From the NCBI GenBank assembly GCA_028694115.1, contig JAQUUB010000060.1:1-7109 (forward strand): DNA of 7,109 nucleotides. The letters run 5' to 3'. The notes under the pieces are model-generated. The model was given only the letters and a program-made list of their open reading frames with translations. It had not been told where the DNA came from and did not search any database. Below are positions 1-6,433 of the stretch, in pieces; position 1 is the first letter of the stretch; each line of letters starts with the position of its first letter. Source of the DNA: Lachnospiraceae bacterium. GTDB lineage: Bacteria; Bacillota_A; Clostridia; Lachnospirales; Lachnospiraceae. Made by a program: the position numbers and the translations under genes.

Positions 1-40
1 AAGACGAATTGGCTAGACTTTGCGGCATACGCTAGATACA

Positions 41-120
41 TTATCCTCATCTTTTTACATAAAGATCTTTTTTATACTCCCTGTGATGAAAAGATGAGGA
101 TAATAATTCTATGAGGATAA
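41..120. repeat. Inverted-repeat cassette interrupting tnpB
   Basis: A perfect 15-bp inverted repeat has its left arm at 41-55 (TTATCCTCATCTTTT) and its right arm at 89-103. A further direct copy of the last 10 bases, ATGAGGATAA, lies at 111-120. A 10-bp palindrome (AAAGATCTTT, 61-70) sits in the loop. The block is bordered by similar 10-mers, GCGGCATACG (22-31) and GCCGCATACG (121-130), which match at 9 of 10 positions. It begins exactly where the tnpB reading is lost, so it looks like a small insertion or a rearrangement junction. Whether it is a MITE-like element or debris from a recombination cannot be decided here. The arms are too AT-rich and lack a clean T-tract for a convincing terminator. 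Confidence 0.5.
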
Positions 121-168
121 GCCGCATACGATATAAACATTTGTTGCAACTGAAATATCACCAATCAT
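109..168 (-). pseudogene. tnpB: IS66 family tnpB, 5' fragment
   Basis: The first codons after tnpA read M-I-G-D-I-S-V-A-T-N-V-Y-I-V-C-G. This is the usual start of IS66-family TnpB (the IS66 Orf2-like protein), which normally continues Y-T-D-M-R-K-S. Here the frame runs into foreign sequence at about position 120 and stops at a TAG at 109-111, giving only 19 residues instead of roughly 115. The ATG (166-168) overlaps the tnpA stop as ATGA, the translational-coupling arrangement typical of this family. The gene is certainly non-functional as seen. The rest of tnpB and tnpC are not in the window. Confidence 0.75.
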
Positions 169-578
169 ACGCTGTACCTCACAGCCTTTAGAACCTGAGA
201 TAGAAAAGCAGGATTAACGGATTCATTCAAATCTATTGTAACATCGGCAACACGAATGCAAATGGATGATTTCGTGTTACATGGGATTTCTTCCTGCATA
301 CGATATGGATGATTCATATCAGTTTTTAAAATCGCAGAATCATCTACGATATTTACTTTCACAACTTCGTGAGATTCTCTGATAGGTTTGTCTCTAAGAT
401 TAGTTGGAACAGCATCTGGTAATTGGCAACCCTGTTTTTTCAAATGATGTATCCAACTATAAAAGGTTCCCGATGAGATGTCGTTTTCTCTGCACCATGC
501 GTAAACGGATAAACCGCTAGTATAGCACTCATTAATAAAAGCCAAGCGTTGTTCAACAGAATAGGGTGATTTACTCAT
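165..578 (-). CDS. tnpA: IS66 family accessory protein TnpA
   Basis: The product is a small helix-turn-helix protein of IS66-family elements, needed with TnpB for transposition although its exact role is unclear. The N-terminal part (about residues 1-50: S-V-E-Q-R-L-A-F-I-N-E-C, then A-W-C-R-E-N-D-I-S-S-G-T-F-Y-S-W) is the typical DNA-binding region. The C-terminal strand pattern I-C-I-R-V-A-D-V-T-I-D-L followed by a helix is typical of this family. The ATG at 578 (137 codons) is preferred over an upstream in-frame ATG at 599, because GGAGGT at 586-591 lies 7 nt before it and the longer start would place this site inside the gene. The stop overlaps the tnpB start as ATGA. The gene itself looks intact, but the element around it is broken, so it is probably inert unless it acts in trans. 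Confidence 0.82.
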   Translation of the reverse strand: MSKSPYSVEQRLAFINECYTSGLSVYAWCRENDISSGTFYSWIHHLKKQGCQLPDAVPTNLRDKPIRESHEVVKVNIVDDSAILKTDMNHPYRMQEEIPCNTKSSICIRVADVTIDLNESVNPAFLSQVLKAVRYSV

Positions 579-585
579 AAAAAAT

Positions 586-591
586 ACCTCC
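586..591 (-). promoter_or_regulatory. Ribosome binding site deciding the tnpA start
   Basis: GGAGGT on the minus strand, 7 nt before the ATG at 576-578. It lies downstream of the alternative ATG at 597-599 and so argues for the shorter protein. Confidence 0.75.
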
Positions 592-594
592 GAT

Positions 595-652
595 CTCATA
601 GTGAAATGCTTGAGTTCTTGAGATTAACTCATAGCAAAATGCTTGAAGCATT
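595..652 (-). repeat. Direct repeats and palindrome in the IS66 leader
   Basis: On the minus strand CAAGCATTTTGCTATGAG (628-645) and CAAGCATTTCACTATGAG (595-612) are 18-bp direct repeats with two mismatches and a 33-bp period. The first overlaps a perfect 15-bp palindrome with arms AATGCTT/AAGCATT around one base (638-652). They lie between the IS end and the tnpA ribosome binding site, where a transposition-protein binding site or leader control element could sit. No clear -35/-10 pair was found. Confidence 0.55.
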
Positions 653-690
653 ACTATAAGTATGACATCAGATCAGTTTTTTTGAAATCC

Positions 691-711
691 GCGCTATTAC
701 TTAGCGCTTAC
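691..711 (-). repeat. IS66 terminal inverted repeat (tnpA-side end)
   Basis: On the minus strand the end starts GTAAGCG, the conserved tip of IS66-family elements, and contains a 6-bp inverted repeat (GCGCTA/TAGCGC, 691-696 and 702-707). It marks the junction with the interrupted host gene. The partner repeat is not in the window. Confidence 0.72.
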
Positions 712-828
712 GATATGAACATCACAAAAATGGATCCTTGTGACTTACAAGCATTTACTAATCTAATCGAAAAACACTCCAATGCCTACAAACGTCAAAT
801 TGCTGGAAGAGGAAAATCAAAAAGGTAA
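712..828 (+). pseudogene. C-terminal fragment of an unrecognised gene cut by IS66
   Basis: Thirty-eight codons follow the IS66 end and finish at TAA (826-828). They start D-M-N-I-T-K-M-D-P-C-D-L and end in a strongly basic tail, K-R-Q-I-A-G-R-G-K-S-K-R. The reading frame stays open upstream only by running into IS sequence, with no plausible start, so this is best read as the 3' remnant of a gene that once extended to the left. The amphipathic, helix-prone sequence and basic tail would suit a nucleic-acid-binding or small regulatory protein, but I do not recognise the family. Its position next to the putative oriT makes an element-borne gene plausible. Confidence 0.5.
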
Positions 829-833
829 TATAC

Positions 834-864
834 AAAAAACTGCCAGGCTCATCAACCCGGCAGT
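834..864 (-). terminator. Rho-independent terminator of the hsd operon
   Basis: Read on the minus strand, CTGCCGGG (856-863) pairs with CCTGGCAG (840-847) through an 8-bp stem with one G-U pair. One extra A-T pair lies at the base, the loop is 8 nt, and the hairpin is followed directly by six T residues (834-839). It lies about 210 bp after the DUF4062 stop and is the first good terminator downstream of the operon. In the plus direction the G-U pair becomes an A-C mismatch and the T-run is poor, so the minus direction is the functional one. Confidence 0.8.
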
Positions 865-881
865 CGTCATTTTATGGGATA

Positions 882-1023
882 GCTACCTATGGTAGCGCAA
901 GGGGACTAACCCTTGTTCGAAGCAGTGCTTCGCAAAGATTATCATCGATTTCAAAATCGGCTGATAACGCGCTGATACAACCCTGTAAGGGTATGTATAG
1001 AAGTGCGCCCTTAGTTCCTAAGG
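882..1023. repeat. Cluster of six consecutive hairpins
   Basis: Almost every base falls in a short inverted repeat. H1 is GCTACC/GGTAGC (882-887, 891-896). H2 is CAAGGG/CCCTTG (898-903, 910-915). H3 is CGAAGC/GCTTCG (918-923, 927-932). H4 is two-part, TTATCA/TGATAA (939-944, 962-967) around CGATT/AATCG (946-950, 955-959). H5 is ATACAACCCT/AGGGTATGTAT with one bulge (975-984, 988-998). H6 is CCTTAG/CTAAGG (1009-1014, 1018-1023). H5 and H6 flank the predicted nick. H1-H4 may be accessory relaxosome sites, replication or priming hairpins of the single strand, or part of the 3' end of the operon transcript, because the terminator follows them. Confidence 0.7.
975..1023 (+). other. oriT: Putative oriT of MOBQ (RSF1010/pIP501/pSK41) type
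   Basis: The plus strand holds AAGTGCGCCCTTA (1001-1013). RSF1010 carries TAAATGCG|CCCT at its nick, and the pIP501/pSK41 group carries TAAGTGCG|CCCTTA (recalled, not searched). In those origins an imperfect inverted repeat lies immediately 5' of the nick on the cleaved strand. Here the H5 repeat (975-984/988-998) ends 9 nt before the expected cut between 1007 and 1008, as expected. A second hairpin (1009-1023) starts just 3' of the cut. By analogy the 5' end at 1008 would be bound by a MobA/TraA-like relaxase, and transfer would proceed to the right. No relaxase gene is in the window, so activity in cis or in trans is unknown. Confidence 0.65.
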
Positions 1024-1073
1024 TAAAATACTTTTTTGAACATCTCTTCAAGATATTATTAGTCTTCGTATCT

Positions 1074-2342
1074 CTATTTATTTTCAAAAATCTGCAATAT
1101 CACTTCTTCGCTAGGTCTACATGGTTCAATAAGTCCATTTAATATTTCAGGATAACCTATGTTTTTATCATGTGTATTTATATATTGAATCATAAAGCTA
1201 GTTAAGTTCTGTATGTTCATTAGTCGTTCATAGATTGCATTTAACATTGCCAAATCAAAAAATTTAAAATCCCATCTTCTATTAGGGTAATTATGATATC
1301 CTGATATTTTATCTGCCAGTCTTCCCTGCATCTCCGTTGTAAATTCACTCTCAAACTGCTTTAACCTTCTAATTTCTCTCACCATTTGAGTCAATGCTTT
1401 ACAGAAGTTATCTTGAATAAAAGTTTCTTGTTCTGAACAATATGATAAAAAAACACCACTAGATATTAAGTTTTCAAAAACCGAAGTATCCATATCCTTT
1501 ATTCCATTTCTAAAAAATAGCAAAAAATCTGACATCCGATCTACTTCTGTTGTTGAAAAATCAATTTTCTCTGATAAATTCAGACAACTATGTGCGTCAC
1601 GAAATACTTTTAGTTTATCCCTCATTTCTTTAAAACCCAAATAGTATGCAACTACTTTATTATTCTCGATTGTAGAAATATTTTGCATATTATAAACTAA
1701 TGCACTCTTTACATTCTGCTCCGCAATTCGTACTGATATATCGGAATAAATTCGTAACTCAGATTTTAATACTTTAATTACATCCTCGAACGAATAAAAA
1801 TTATGTATCCAGTTCATAATCGGTTTCTTTTCTTCCTTAGATTCCTCATTACGCGTAACTTCATTAATAAAAGAAATAATATGTTCAGCATCCATTAAAA
1901 TATTACTATCATATTTCTCTATATGAGATAATTCTATTTCCTTATCGTTTTCAAATACTTTCAATCCATTTAGCGTTTTGTGCAAAGATTTTCTATCTTC
2001 CTTGACATCCCAAACGTTCTGCCTTACTAGTACAATAATTTTTTTAATTTTCCCCTCTTTTGCAAGTTCATATGCTGTCCTATACTCTTTTCTTGTTATG
2101 CTTATATTCTCACCGGGATACATTCCTCCTCTTCTTGATCCAATTATTAAAATAAAATAATCACATTTCTTAACCGCATCAAGGCATGCGTCATAAGAAT
2201 TCTGATTAGTATCCTTTATGAAATCATTGTGTTCAGATAACTGTGCATTAAAACCCATTTCAGTAAGCCAATACTTCATAGAAGATCTTAAATCTGAAAA
2301 ATCATATATTGTTGAACTAATAAAGACTACTGGTTTATTCAA
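1074..2342 (-). CDS. DUF4062 domain protein, candidate defence effector
   Basis: The 422-residue protein starts with a DUF4062 domain at about residues 4-110: strand V-V-F-I-S-S-T with Y-D-F-S-D-L-R (5-19), an acidic E37, C-D-Y-F-I-L-I-I-G-S-R (60-70), and S-I-T-R-K-E-Y (81-87) before strand I-I-V-L-V-R. DUF4062 is generally regarded as a Rossmann/TIR-like domain found at the N-terminus of signalling NTPases. Here no NTPase follows. Residues about 160-422 are mainly helical, with no motif I recognise and no membrane segment or signal peptide. The start is TTG at 2340-2342 with GGAGGT (2348-2353) 5 nt upstream, and the DUF4062 fold begins within the first residues, so a later start is unlikely. 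It lies 35 nt after the GIY-YIG gene, so it is probably co-transcribed with the restriction genes. An effector or sensor role is inferred from context only. Confidence 0.75.
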   Translation of the reverse strand: MNKPVVFISSTIYDFSDLRSSMKYWLTEMGFNAQLSEHNDFIKDTNQNSYDACLDAVKKCDYFILIIGSRRGGMYPGENISITRKEYRTAYELAKEGKIKKIIVLVRQNVWDVKEDRKSLHKTLNGLKVFENDKEIELSHIEKYDSNILMDAEHIISFINEVTRNEESKEEKKPIMNWIHNFYSFEDVIKVLKSELRIYSDISVRIAEQNVKSALVYNMQNISTIENNKVVAYYLGFKEMRDKLKVFRDAHSCLNLSEKIDFSTTEVDRMSDFLLFFRNGIKDMDTSVFENLISSGVFLSYCSEQETFIQDNFCKALTQMVREIRRLKQFESEFTTEMQGRLADKISGYHNYPNRRWDFKFFDLAMLNAIYERLMNIQNLTSFMIQYINTHDKNIGYPEILNGLIEPCRPSEEVILQIFENK

Positions 2343-2347
2343 TTTAC

Positions 2348-2353
2348 ACCTCC
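2348..2353 (-). promoter_or_regulatory. Ribosome binding site of the DUF4062 gene
   Basis: GGAGGT on the minus strand lies 5 nt before the TTG at 2340-2342. It fixes an otherwise uncertain TTG start. Confidence 0.75.
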
Positions 2354-2377
2354 ATATTTACGTAAGAGATTGCGAAA

Positions 2378-3220
2378 CTATTTTGTTTCTATATCATTTA
2401 TATTCTCTCCATCATGATTTTTCCATTCTGTCTTACCATTTGCGTTTCTTCCCATAACTATGGCTGCTGCTAATGAAGGACTCGTGAATATATAGTCACT
2501 AACAAATTCATAGTTCTCATTTATGATTGCATCTTTTAGTAATTTATCTCTTAATGTATTTAAGCTTCTTGACATACTAGGAGTAGTTGTTGATGCAATC
2601 ACAGATCCTTTTAAGACTGCAAAACCTTCTGAAACAATAATTCCCTTCGCGTCAGCACCTCTGGCAGCTTTTATCTGAAACAAATCATCTTCATTTAATT
2701 TAGGAGACGTCATATCTATAACTGCTTCAAATACTTTTTTACCCAATGTATTAACTAGCAATCTTGTATGTTCGATAAACTCATCCAACATTGCTATATC
2801 GTATTCTGAAACAGATGAGCAAGTTGGTACCATTGAATTTACAATACTAAATCTTGCTATTTCTTTTGCCAATAAGTAGAACTTATTCTCCATATACTTC
2901 ACATGAGCTTTATTTAAATGATTATCTTTACTAATAACCGCTACACATTCATTCCAGTATTCATTATCTTTCAAATGCTGTTTTAGACGGTCGTACATTC
3001 TTTCAGCTTCTCCAATATATACTGTGTCCCCCTTATCAATATCATGTCCAAAAAGGAAATAAACACCTGTATTTTGACAATCATCTCTATTTGCAAAAAG
3101 AGAAAGTTCATTACGAGATATTTTATATACTCTTCCATTCCAATTTGATAATTCACACATGATTCGACCATTTGGATTACCATCAAAAATAAACATATTT
3201 ATGGTTTTATTAAATGCCAA
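2378..3220 (-). CDS. GIY-YIG nuclease-like protein with C-terminal DUF4357
   Basis: A 280-residue cytoplasmic protein. The GIY-YIG fold is seen at residues about 50-130: G-V-Y-F-L-F-G (52-58) in place of GIY, T-V-Y-I-G-E-A-E (66-73) holding the YIG, R74/R78 in the following helix, and E111 in M-E-N-K-F as the candidate metal-binding glutamate. Residues about 190-270 form a DUF4357 domain: A-V-L-K-G-S-V-I-A-S, then F-T-S-P-S-L-A-A-A-I-V-M-G-R, N-G-K-T-E-W-K. GIY-YIG/DUF4357 proteins are often met beside restriction systems. Their biochemical role is not established, and DNA cleavage is inferred from the fold. The start is TTG at 3218-3220 with GGAGGT (3229-3234) 8 nt upstream. The next ATG, codon 9, has no such site. 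It follows hsdR by 96 nt without a terminator. Confidence 0.85.
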   Translation of the reverse strand: MAFNKTINMFIFDGNPNGRIMCELSNWNGRVYKISRNELSLFANRDDCQNTGVYFLFGHDIDKGDTVYIGEAERMYDRLKQHLKDNEYWNECVAVISKDNHLNKAHVKYMENKFYLLAKEIARFSIVNSMVPTCSSVSEYDIAMLDEFIEHTRLLVNTLGKKVFEAVIDMTSPKLNEDDLFQIKAARGADAKGIIVSEGFAVLKGSVIASTTTPSMSRSLNTLRDKLLKDAIINENYEFVSDYIFTSPSLAAAIVMGRNANGKTEWKNHDGENINDIETK

Positions 3221-3228
3221 TTTTGCCC

Positions 3229-3234
3229 ACCTCC
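3229..3234 (-). promoter_or_regulatory. Ribosome binding site of the GIY-YIG gene
   Basis: GGAGGT on the minus strand lies 8 nt before the TTG at 3218-3220. It decides for the TTG over the ATG eight codons later. Confidence 0.78.
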
Positions 3235-3269
3235 AAATCTTTGCAAAGTACCAAATCCTTTTGCAAAGT
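3233..3269 (-). repeat. Imperfect tandem repeat ahead of the GIY-YIG gene
   Basis: On the minus strand ACTTTGCAAAAGGATTTGG (3251-3269) is followed by ACTTTGCAAAGATTTGG (3233-3249). The second copy runs into the ribosome binding site and holds a 10-bp palindrome, CTTTGCAAAG (3239-3248). The GCAAAG cores are 20 bp apart, about two helical turns. It could be an operator or a local slippage duplication. I see no convincing -35/-10 promoter in the 96-bp gap between hsdR and this gene. Confidence 0.55.
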
Positions 3270-3316
3270 TCTCTCTCAATTTATTGATTCCTTGTTTCTA
3301 TAAACTGATATCACTT

Positions 3317-6300
3317 CTATTTCCCATAAAACAACTCCAAATACTTCTCATAATAGCCCCTAAGCCTATCTATTACCTGTTTCTTTTTCTCAGCTCTGTT
3401 CCCGCCGCCAAAACGCGAAACAGGAGGCATAATCGCATCAATATCGGTTCCCGTCGTTTTTAAAACACCATCACGAAGAGAATTTTCGACAAACTTATGA
3501 GTTTCTTCTATCTTAAGTTTTTCCTCTGTGATAATTTCCATCAAGTCATTTTCACGCTGTTGTTCAACAAATTTTCTCCATTCATCATCCACTTCCATCT
3601 GAGGAGTAACTGTTTTGATAAAATCCTGAATGAGTTGCAATTTGCTTCGAAGGTTTATACTTGAATTGATTGCCTTATCAATAGAAACCAAGATTTCCTT
3701 ATCTTTATTTCCATCTTCCTGGTACTTCTTTACGAGTAATAAAATATATTCTATATTAATCTCTACCTGCTTAATCAATTCAATCTCAAACTCAATATCA
3801 TCATTGATATTTTCTTTCTTTTCATCTTCCTTTGGCTTGAACTGCTGGTATAGGTCAATGTATTCGCTCTGATAATCCTGAAAGTCTCTTGGTGTAAGAA
3901 TTTCAAGTCCCGCGAAATTATCAAATGAAGTAAGTATATTTTTCACACGCAGAATTGCACCATAGAGTCTAATAAATTCCTTCTGTTCATCTTCTCCTAT
4001 GATAGGCTGTCCTGCCGGGAACAACTGCTGTATTTTGTCAATTAATTCGACATATCCATCATAATGTTTTCCATTTTCATCATAGCCGTTATAATAGCTT
4101 TCAAAATTCTTTAACAGGACAATACTTCCCGCATCTTTATCTCCAAATAAGGCTATTGCTTTATTTGTTTCATCTTCCAGATTCCGAAAGCAAACAACGT
4201 TTCCAAAAGTCTTAACCGAATTAAGAATTCGATTTGTTCTGGAAAATGCCTGAATCAGTCCATGATATTTCAAATTCTTATCTACCCATAATGTATTCAG
4301 AGTGGTTGCATCAAATCCTGTTAAGAACATATTTACTACGATCAGAATATCAATCTCTCTGTTCTTCATTCTTAAAGATACATCCTTATAATAATTCTGA
4401 AATTTGTCACTGGAAGTATCATAATTTGTCTTAAACATTTCATTATAATCAGCAATTGCCATATCCAGAAAATCTCTTGAACTTTGATCCAGCCCATCTG
4501 TATTTTCTGAATTTTCATCTTCCACAAAATCATCTGTAACTTCTTCATTTACGCCGCAACTATAAATAGTTGCTATACGAAGTTTCTGTGCTTCTGTAGC
4601 CTCTTTCATCTGCTTCCGAAATTCCATGTAATACAATTTTGCAGCATCAATAGAACTTACTGCAAAGATAGAGTTAAAACCAGTCATTCGAACTCGTTGC
4701 TTTTTCTCTTCAATTTCATTTCTTTTCTTTGAAGAAGCCACTTCCTGTACATTTGTTAATACATTAAAGCCAAAAGACTCTCGATTTCTCTTTGTCTTTT
4801 GATCAAAATGTTCACGAATATATTTTACAACCTCCGCAATTCTTCGTGGTTCTAATAAAGCTTTCTCTCTATCAATTGCTTTTACCTGTTCATCATTAAT
4901 TCCTGATTTTTCTTTAATAGTCTTGATATAGTCAATACGGAATGGCAATACATTACTGTCATTAATTGCATCTACAATGGTATAAATGTGTAACTTGTCA
5001 CCGAATGCCTGAGGTGTTGTTCGCAAATTGTAATGCTTTCCAGCTCCAGCATTATCTGCAAAAATAGGTGTTCCAGTAAATCCAAAGATGTGATATTTCT
5101 TAAAACTCTTTGTAATCTTTACATGCATATCTCCAAATTGAGAACGGTGGCATTCATCAAAAACCAGAACTACGTGTTTATTAAAAATTGCATGGTCTTT
5201 ATTTTTTCCAATAAATGTATCCAACTTCTGAATGGTTGTGATAATTATTTTTGCATTATCATTTTCCAATTGTCGCTTTAGTACAATCGTTGAAGTATTA
5301 CTATTAGCGGCTCCCTTTTCAAAGCGATCATACTCTTTCATAGTCTGATAATCTAAATCCTTACGATCCACTACAAAGAGTACTTTATCTATGTATTCAA
5401 GGTTTGTTGCAAGTTGGGCGGTCTTAAACGATGTTAATGTCTTTCCACTTCCAGTTGTATGCCAAATATAACCACCTGCATCAATAGTACCTAACTTCTT
5501 ATAGTTTGTTGAGATTTCAATACGGTTAAGAATACGTTCTGTTGCCGCAATCTGATATGGACGCATTACCAGGAGTAAGTCTTCTGATGTAAATACGCAA
5601 TACTTTGTAAGTACATTTAAAATCGTGTGTTTTGAAAAGAATGTTTTTGTAAAGTCCACAAGATCCGGAATCAATTTATTATTTGCATCTGCCCAATACG
5701 AAGTAAACTCAAAGCTATGGCTGGTCTTTTTACCCTTTTTCTGGCTGCCATTCTGTTCCTTTAAATGAGCATTTCTAGTTGTATTGGAATAATATTTTGT
5801 ATGTGTTCCATTTGAAATTACGAAAATCTGAACATATTCATATAAAGCACATCCAGACCAGAAACTATCTCTCTGATAGCGATTAATCTGATTAAATGCT
5901 TCCCTAATTGCAATACCACGCCTTTTTAATTCTACATGAACCAATGGAAGTCCATTTACAAGGATTGTGACGTCATAACGGTTATCATGCTTTGCACCAT
6001 CATCCTCTGAGACCTTGTACTGATTTAGCACTTGCAGTCGATTGTTATGAATATTTTTCTTATCAATGAGCTTGATATTCTTTGTTGACCCATCATCCCG
6101 CTGTAATGTCTTTACATGATCATCCTGAATTGTTCTTGTTTTTTCTTCAATTCCTTCATTGGCATTAGCTATATAATTGCTAAAAAATCTTTCCCATTCT
6201 TTATCTGTAAACTGATAATCATTTAACTGTTCGATTTTTACACGCAAATTAGATATCAGAGACTTCTCATCATGGATGGTAAGCCTCTCATATCCTTGTT

Positions 6301-6433
6301 CTGAAAGCATTCTTATAAATTCATTCTCAAGTGCCGCTTCACTTTGATATTGTTCAGATTTTTTACTCTCTGGTGTATATTCAGCAACAACGGTACTTTC
6401 GTTGCTTGCTGCAACTATATTAAATGTACTCAT
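3317..6433 (-). CDS. hsdR: Type I restriction enzyme R subunit, type IC-like
   Basis: This is the motor and nuclease subunit of a type I restriction-modification complex. It translocates DNA with ATP and cuts far from the target site. The 1038 residues equal the length of EcoR124I HsdR. The nuclease (PD-(D/E)xK) has D154, then E168 and K170 in V-E-L-K-R-R, followed by Q182-x-x-x-Y186. The superfamily 2 helicase has Walker A T-T-G-S-G-K-T (326-332), the DECH box (426-429), motif III F-T-G-T-P (452-456), motif V N-M-F-L-T-G-F-D (701-708) and motif VI Q-A-F-S-R-T-N-R (728-735). The helical C-terminus (about 740-1038) should dock on the methylase core. All key residues are present, so the subunit is expected to be active. 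The ATG overlaps the hsdS stop as ATGA, and an AAGGAG site lies 8 nt upstream. Confidence 0.96.
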   Translation of the reverse strand: MSTFNIVAASNESTVVAEYTPESKKSEQYQSEAALENEFIRMLSEQGYERLTIHDEKSLISNLRVKIEQLNDYQFTDKEWERFFSNYIANANEGIEEKTRTIQDDHVKTLQRDDGSTKNIKLIDKKNIHNNRLQVLNQYKVSEDDGAKHDNRYDVTILVNGLPLVHVELKRRGIAIREAFNQINRYQRDSFWSGCALYEYVQIFVISNGTHTKYYSNTTRNAHLKEQNGSQKKGKKTSHSFEFTSYWADANNKLIPDLVDFTKTFFSKHTILNVLTKYCVFTSEDLLLVMRPYQIAATERILNRIEISTNYKKLGTIDAGGYIWHTTGSGKTLTSFKTAQLATNLEYIDKVLFVVDRKDLDYQTMKEYDRFEKGAANSNTSTIVLKRQLENDNAKIIITTIQKLDTFIGKNKDHAIFNKHVVLVFDECHRSQFGDMHVKITKSFKKYHIFGFTGTPIFADNAGAGKHYNLRTTPQAFGDKLHIYTIVDAINDSNVLPFRIDYIKTIKEKSGINDEQVKAIDREKALLEPRRIAEVVKYIREHFDQKTKRNRESFGFNVLTNVQEVASSKKRNEIEEKKQRVRMTGFNSIFAVSSIDAAKLYYMEFRKQMKEATEAQKLRIATIYSCGVNEEVTDDFVEDENSENTDGLDQSSRDFLDMAIADYNEMFKTNYDTSSDKFQNYYKDVSLRMKNREIDILIVVNMFLTGFDATTLNTLWVDKNLKYHGLIQAFSRTNRILNSVKTFGNVVCFRNLEDETNKAIALFGDKDAGSIVLLKNFESYYNGYDENGKHYDGYVELIDKIQQLFPAGQPIIGEDEQKEFIRLYGAILRVKNILTSFDNFAGLEILTPRDFQDYQSEYIDLYQQFKPKEDEKKENINDDIEFEIELIKQVEINIEYILLLVKKYQEDGNKDKEILVSIDKAINSSINLRSKLQLIQDFIKTVTPQMEVDDEWRKFVEQQRENDLMEIITEEKLKIEETHKFVENSLRDGVLKTTGTDIDAIMPPVSRFGGGNRAEKKKQVIDRLRGYYEKYLELFYGK

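Larger units (their letters stand above)
121..711 (-). mobile_element. Truncated IS66-family insertion sequence
   Basis: The right boundary at 711 reads, on the minus strand, GTAAGCGCTAAGTAATAGCG, which matches the GTAAGCG start of IS66-family terminal repeats. Inward from it come a leader with repeats (595-652), an intact tnpA and the first codons of tnpB. Homology ends at about 121, where an inverted-repeat cassette begins. The opposite end, the remaining tnpB and the DDE transposase gene tnpC are absent or outside the window. IS66 elements usually duplicate 8 bp of target. The outer 8 bases here would be GATATGAA (712-719), which cannot be paired with a second copy. The element is inserted in a plus-strand gene whose 3' end survives at 712-828. 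Confidence 0.75.

Noticed and set aside
1..50. Short minus-strand open frame from an ATG at 48-50 to the left edge
   Set aside because: Only 16 codons are visible, with no close ribosome binding site and no recognisable family.
643..828. A 61-codon plus-strand open frame
   Set aside because: It starts (TTG) inside the IS66 element and crosses the IS end at 711. Only the part from 712 is treated as a gene remnant.
834..870. Plus-strand terminator for the gene remnant at 712-828
   Set aside because: In the plus direction the stem has an A-C mismatch and is followed by only a weak T-run. The minus direction has a wobble pair and six Ts.
882..1023. Possible tracrRNA, retron or TnpB-guide RNA
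   Set aside because: No Cas, reverse transcriptase or IS200/IS605-type TnpB gene and no CRISPR repeats are in the window. The MOBQ nick match accounts for part of the structure.
887..1087. A 66-codon minus-strand open frame overlapping the end of the DUF4062 gene
   Set aside because: It has a TTG start without a ribosome binding site, and its codons are made of the hairpin arms and the putative oriT. The structure explains the sequence better than a protein does.
1978..5281. Several plus-strand open frames of 60-82 codons inside the DUF4062, GIY-YIG and hsdR genes
   Set aside because: They are antisense shadows of well-supported genes, with hydrophobic low-complexity translations and no start signals.
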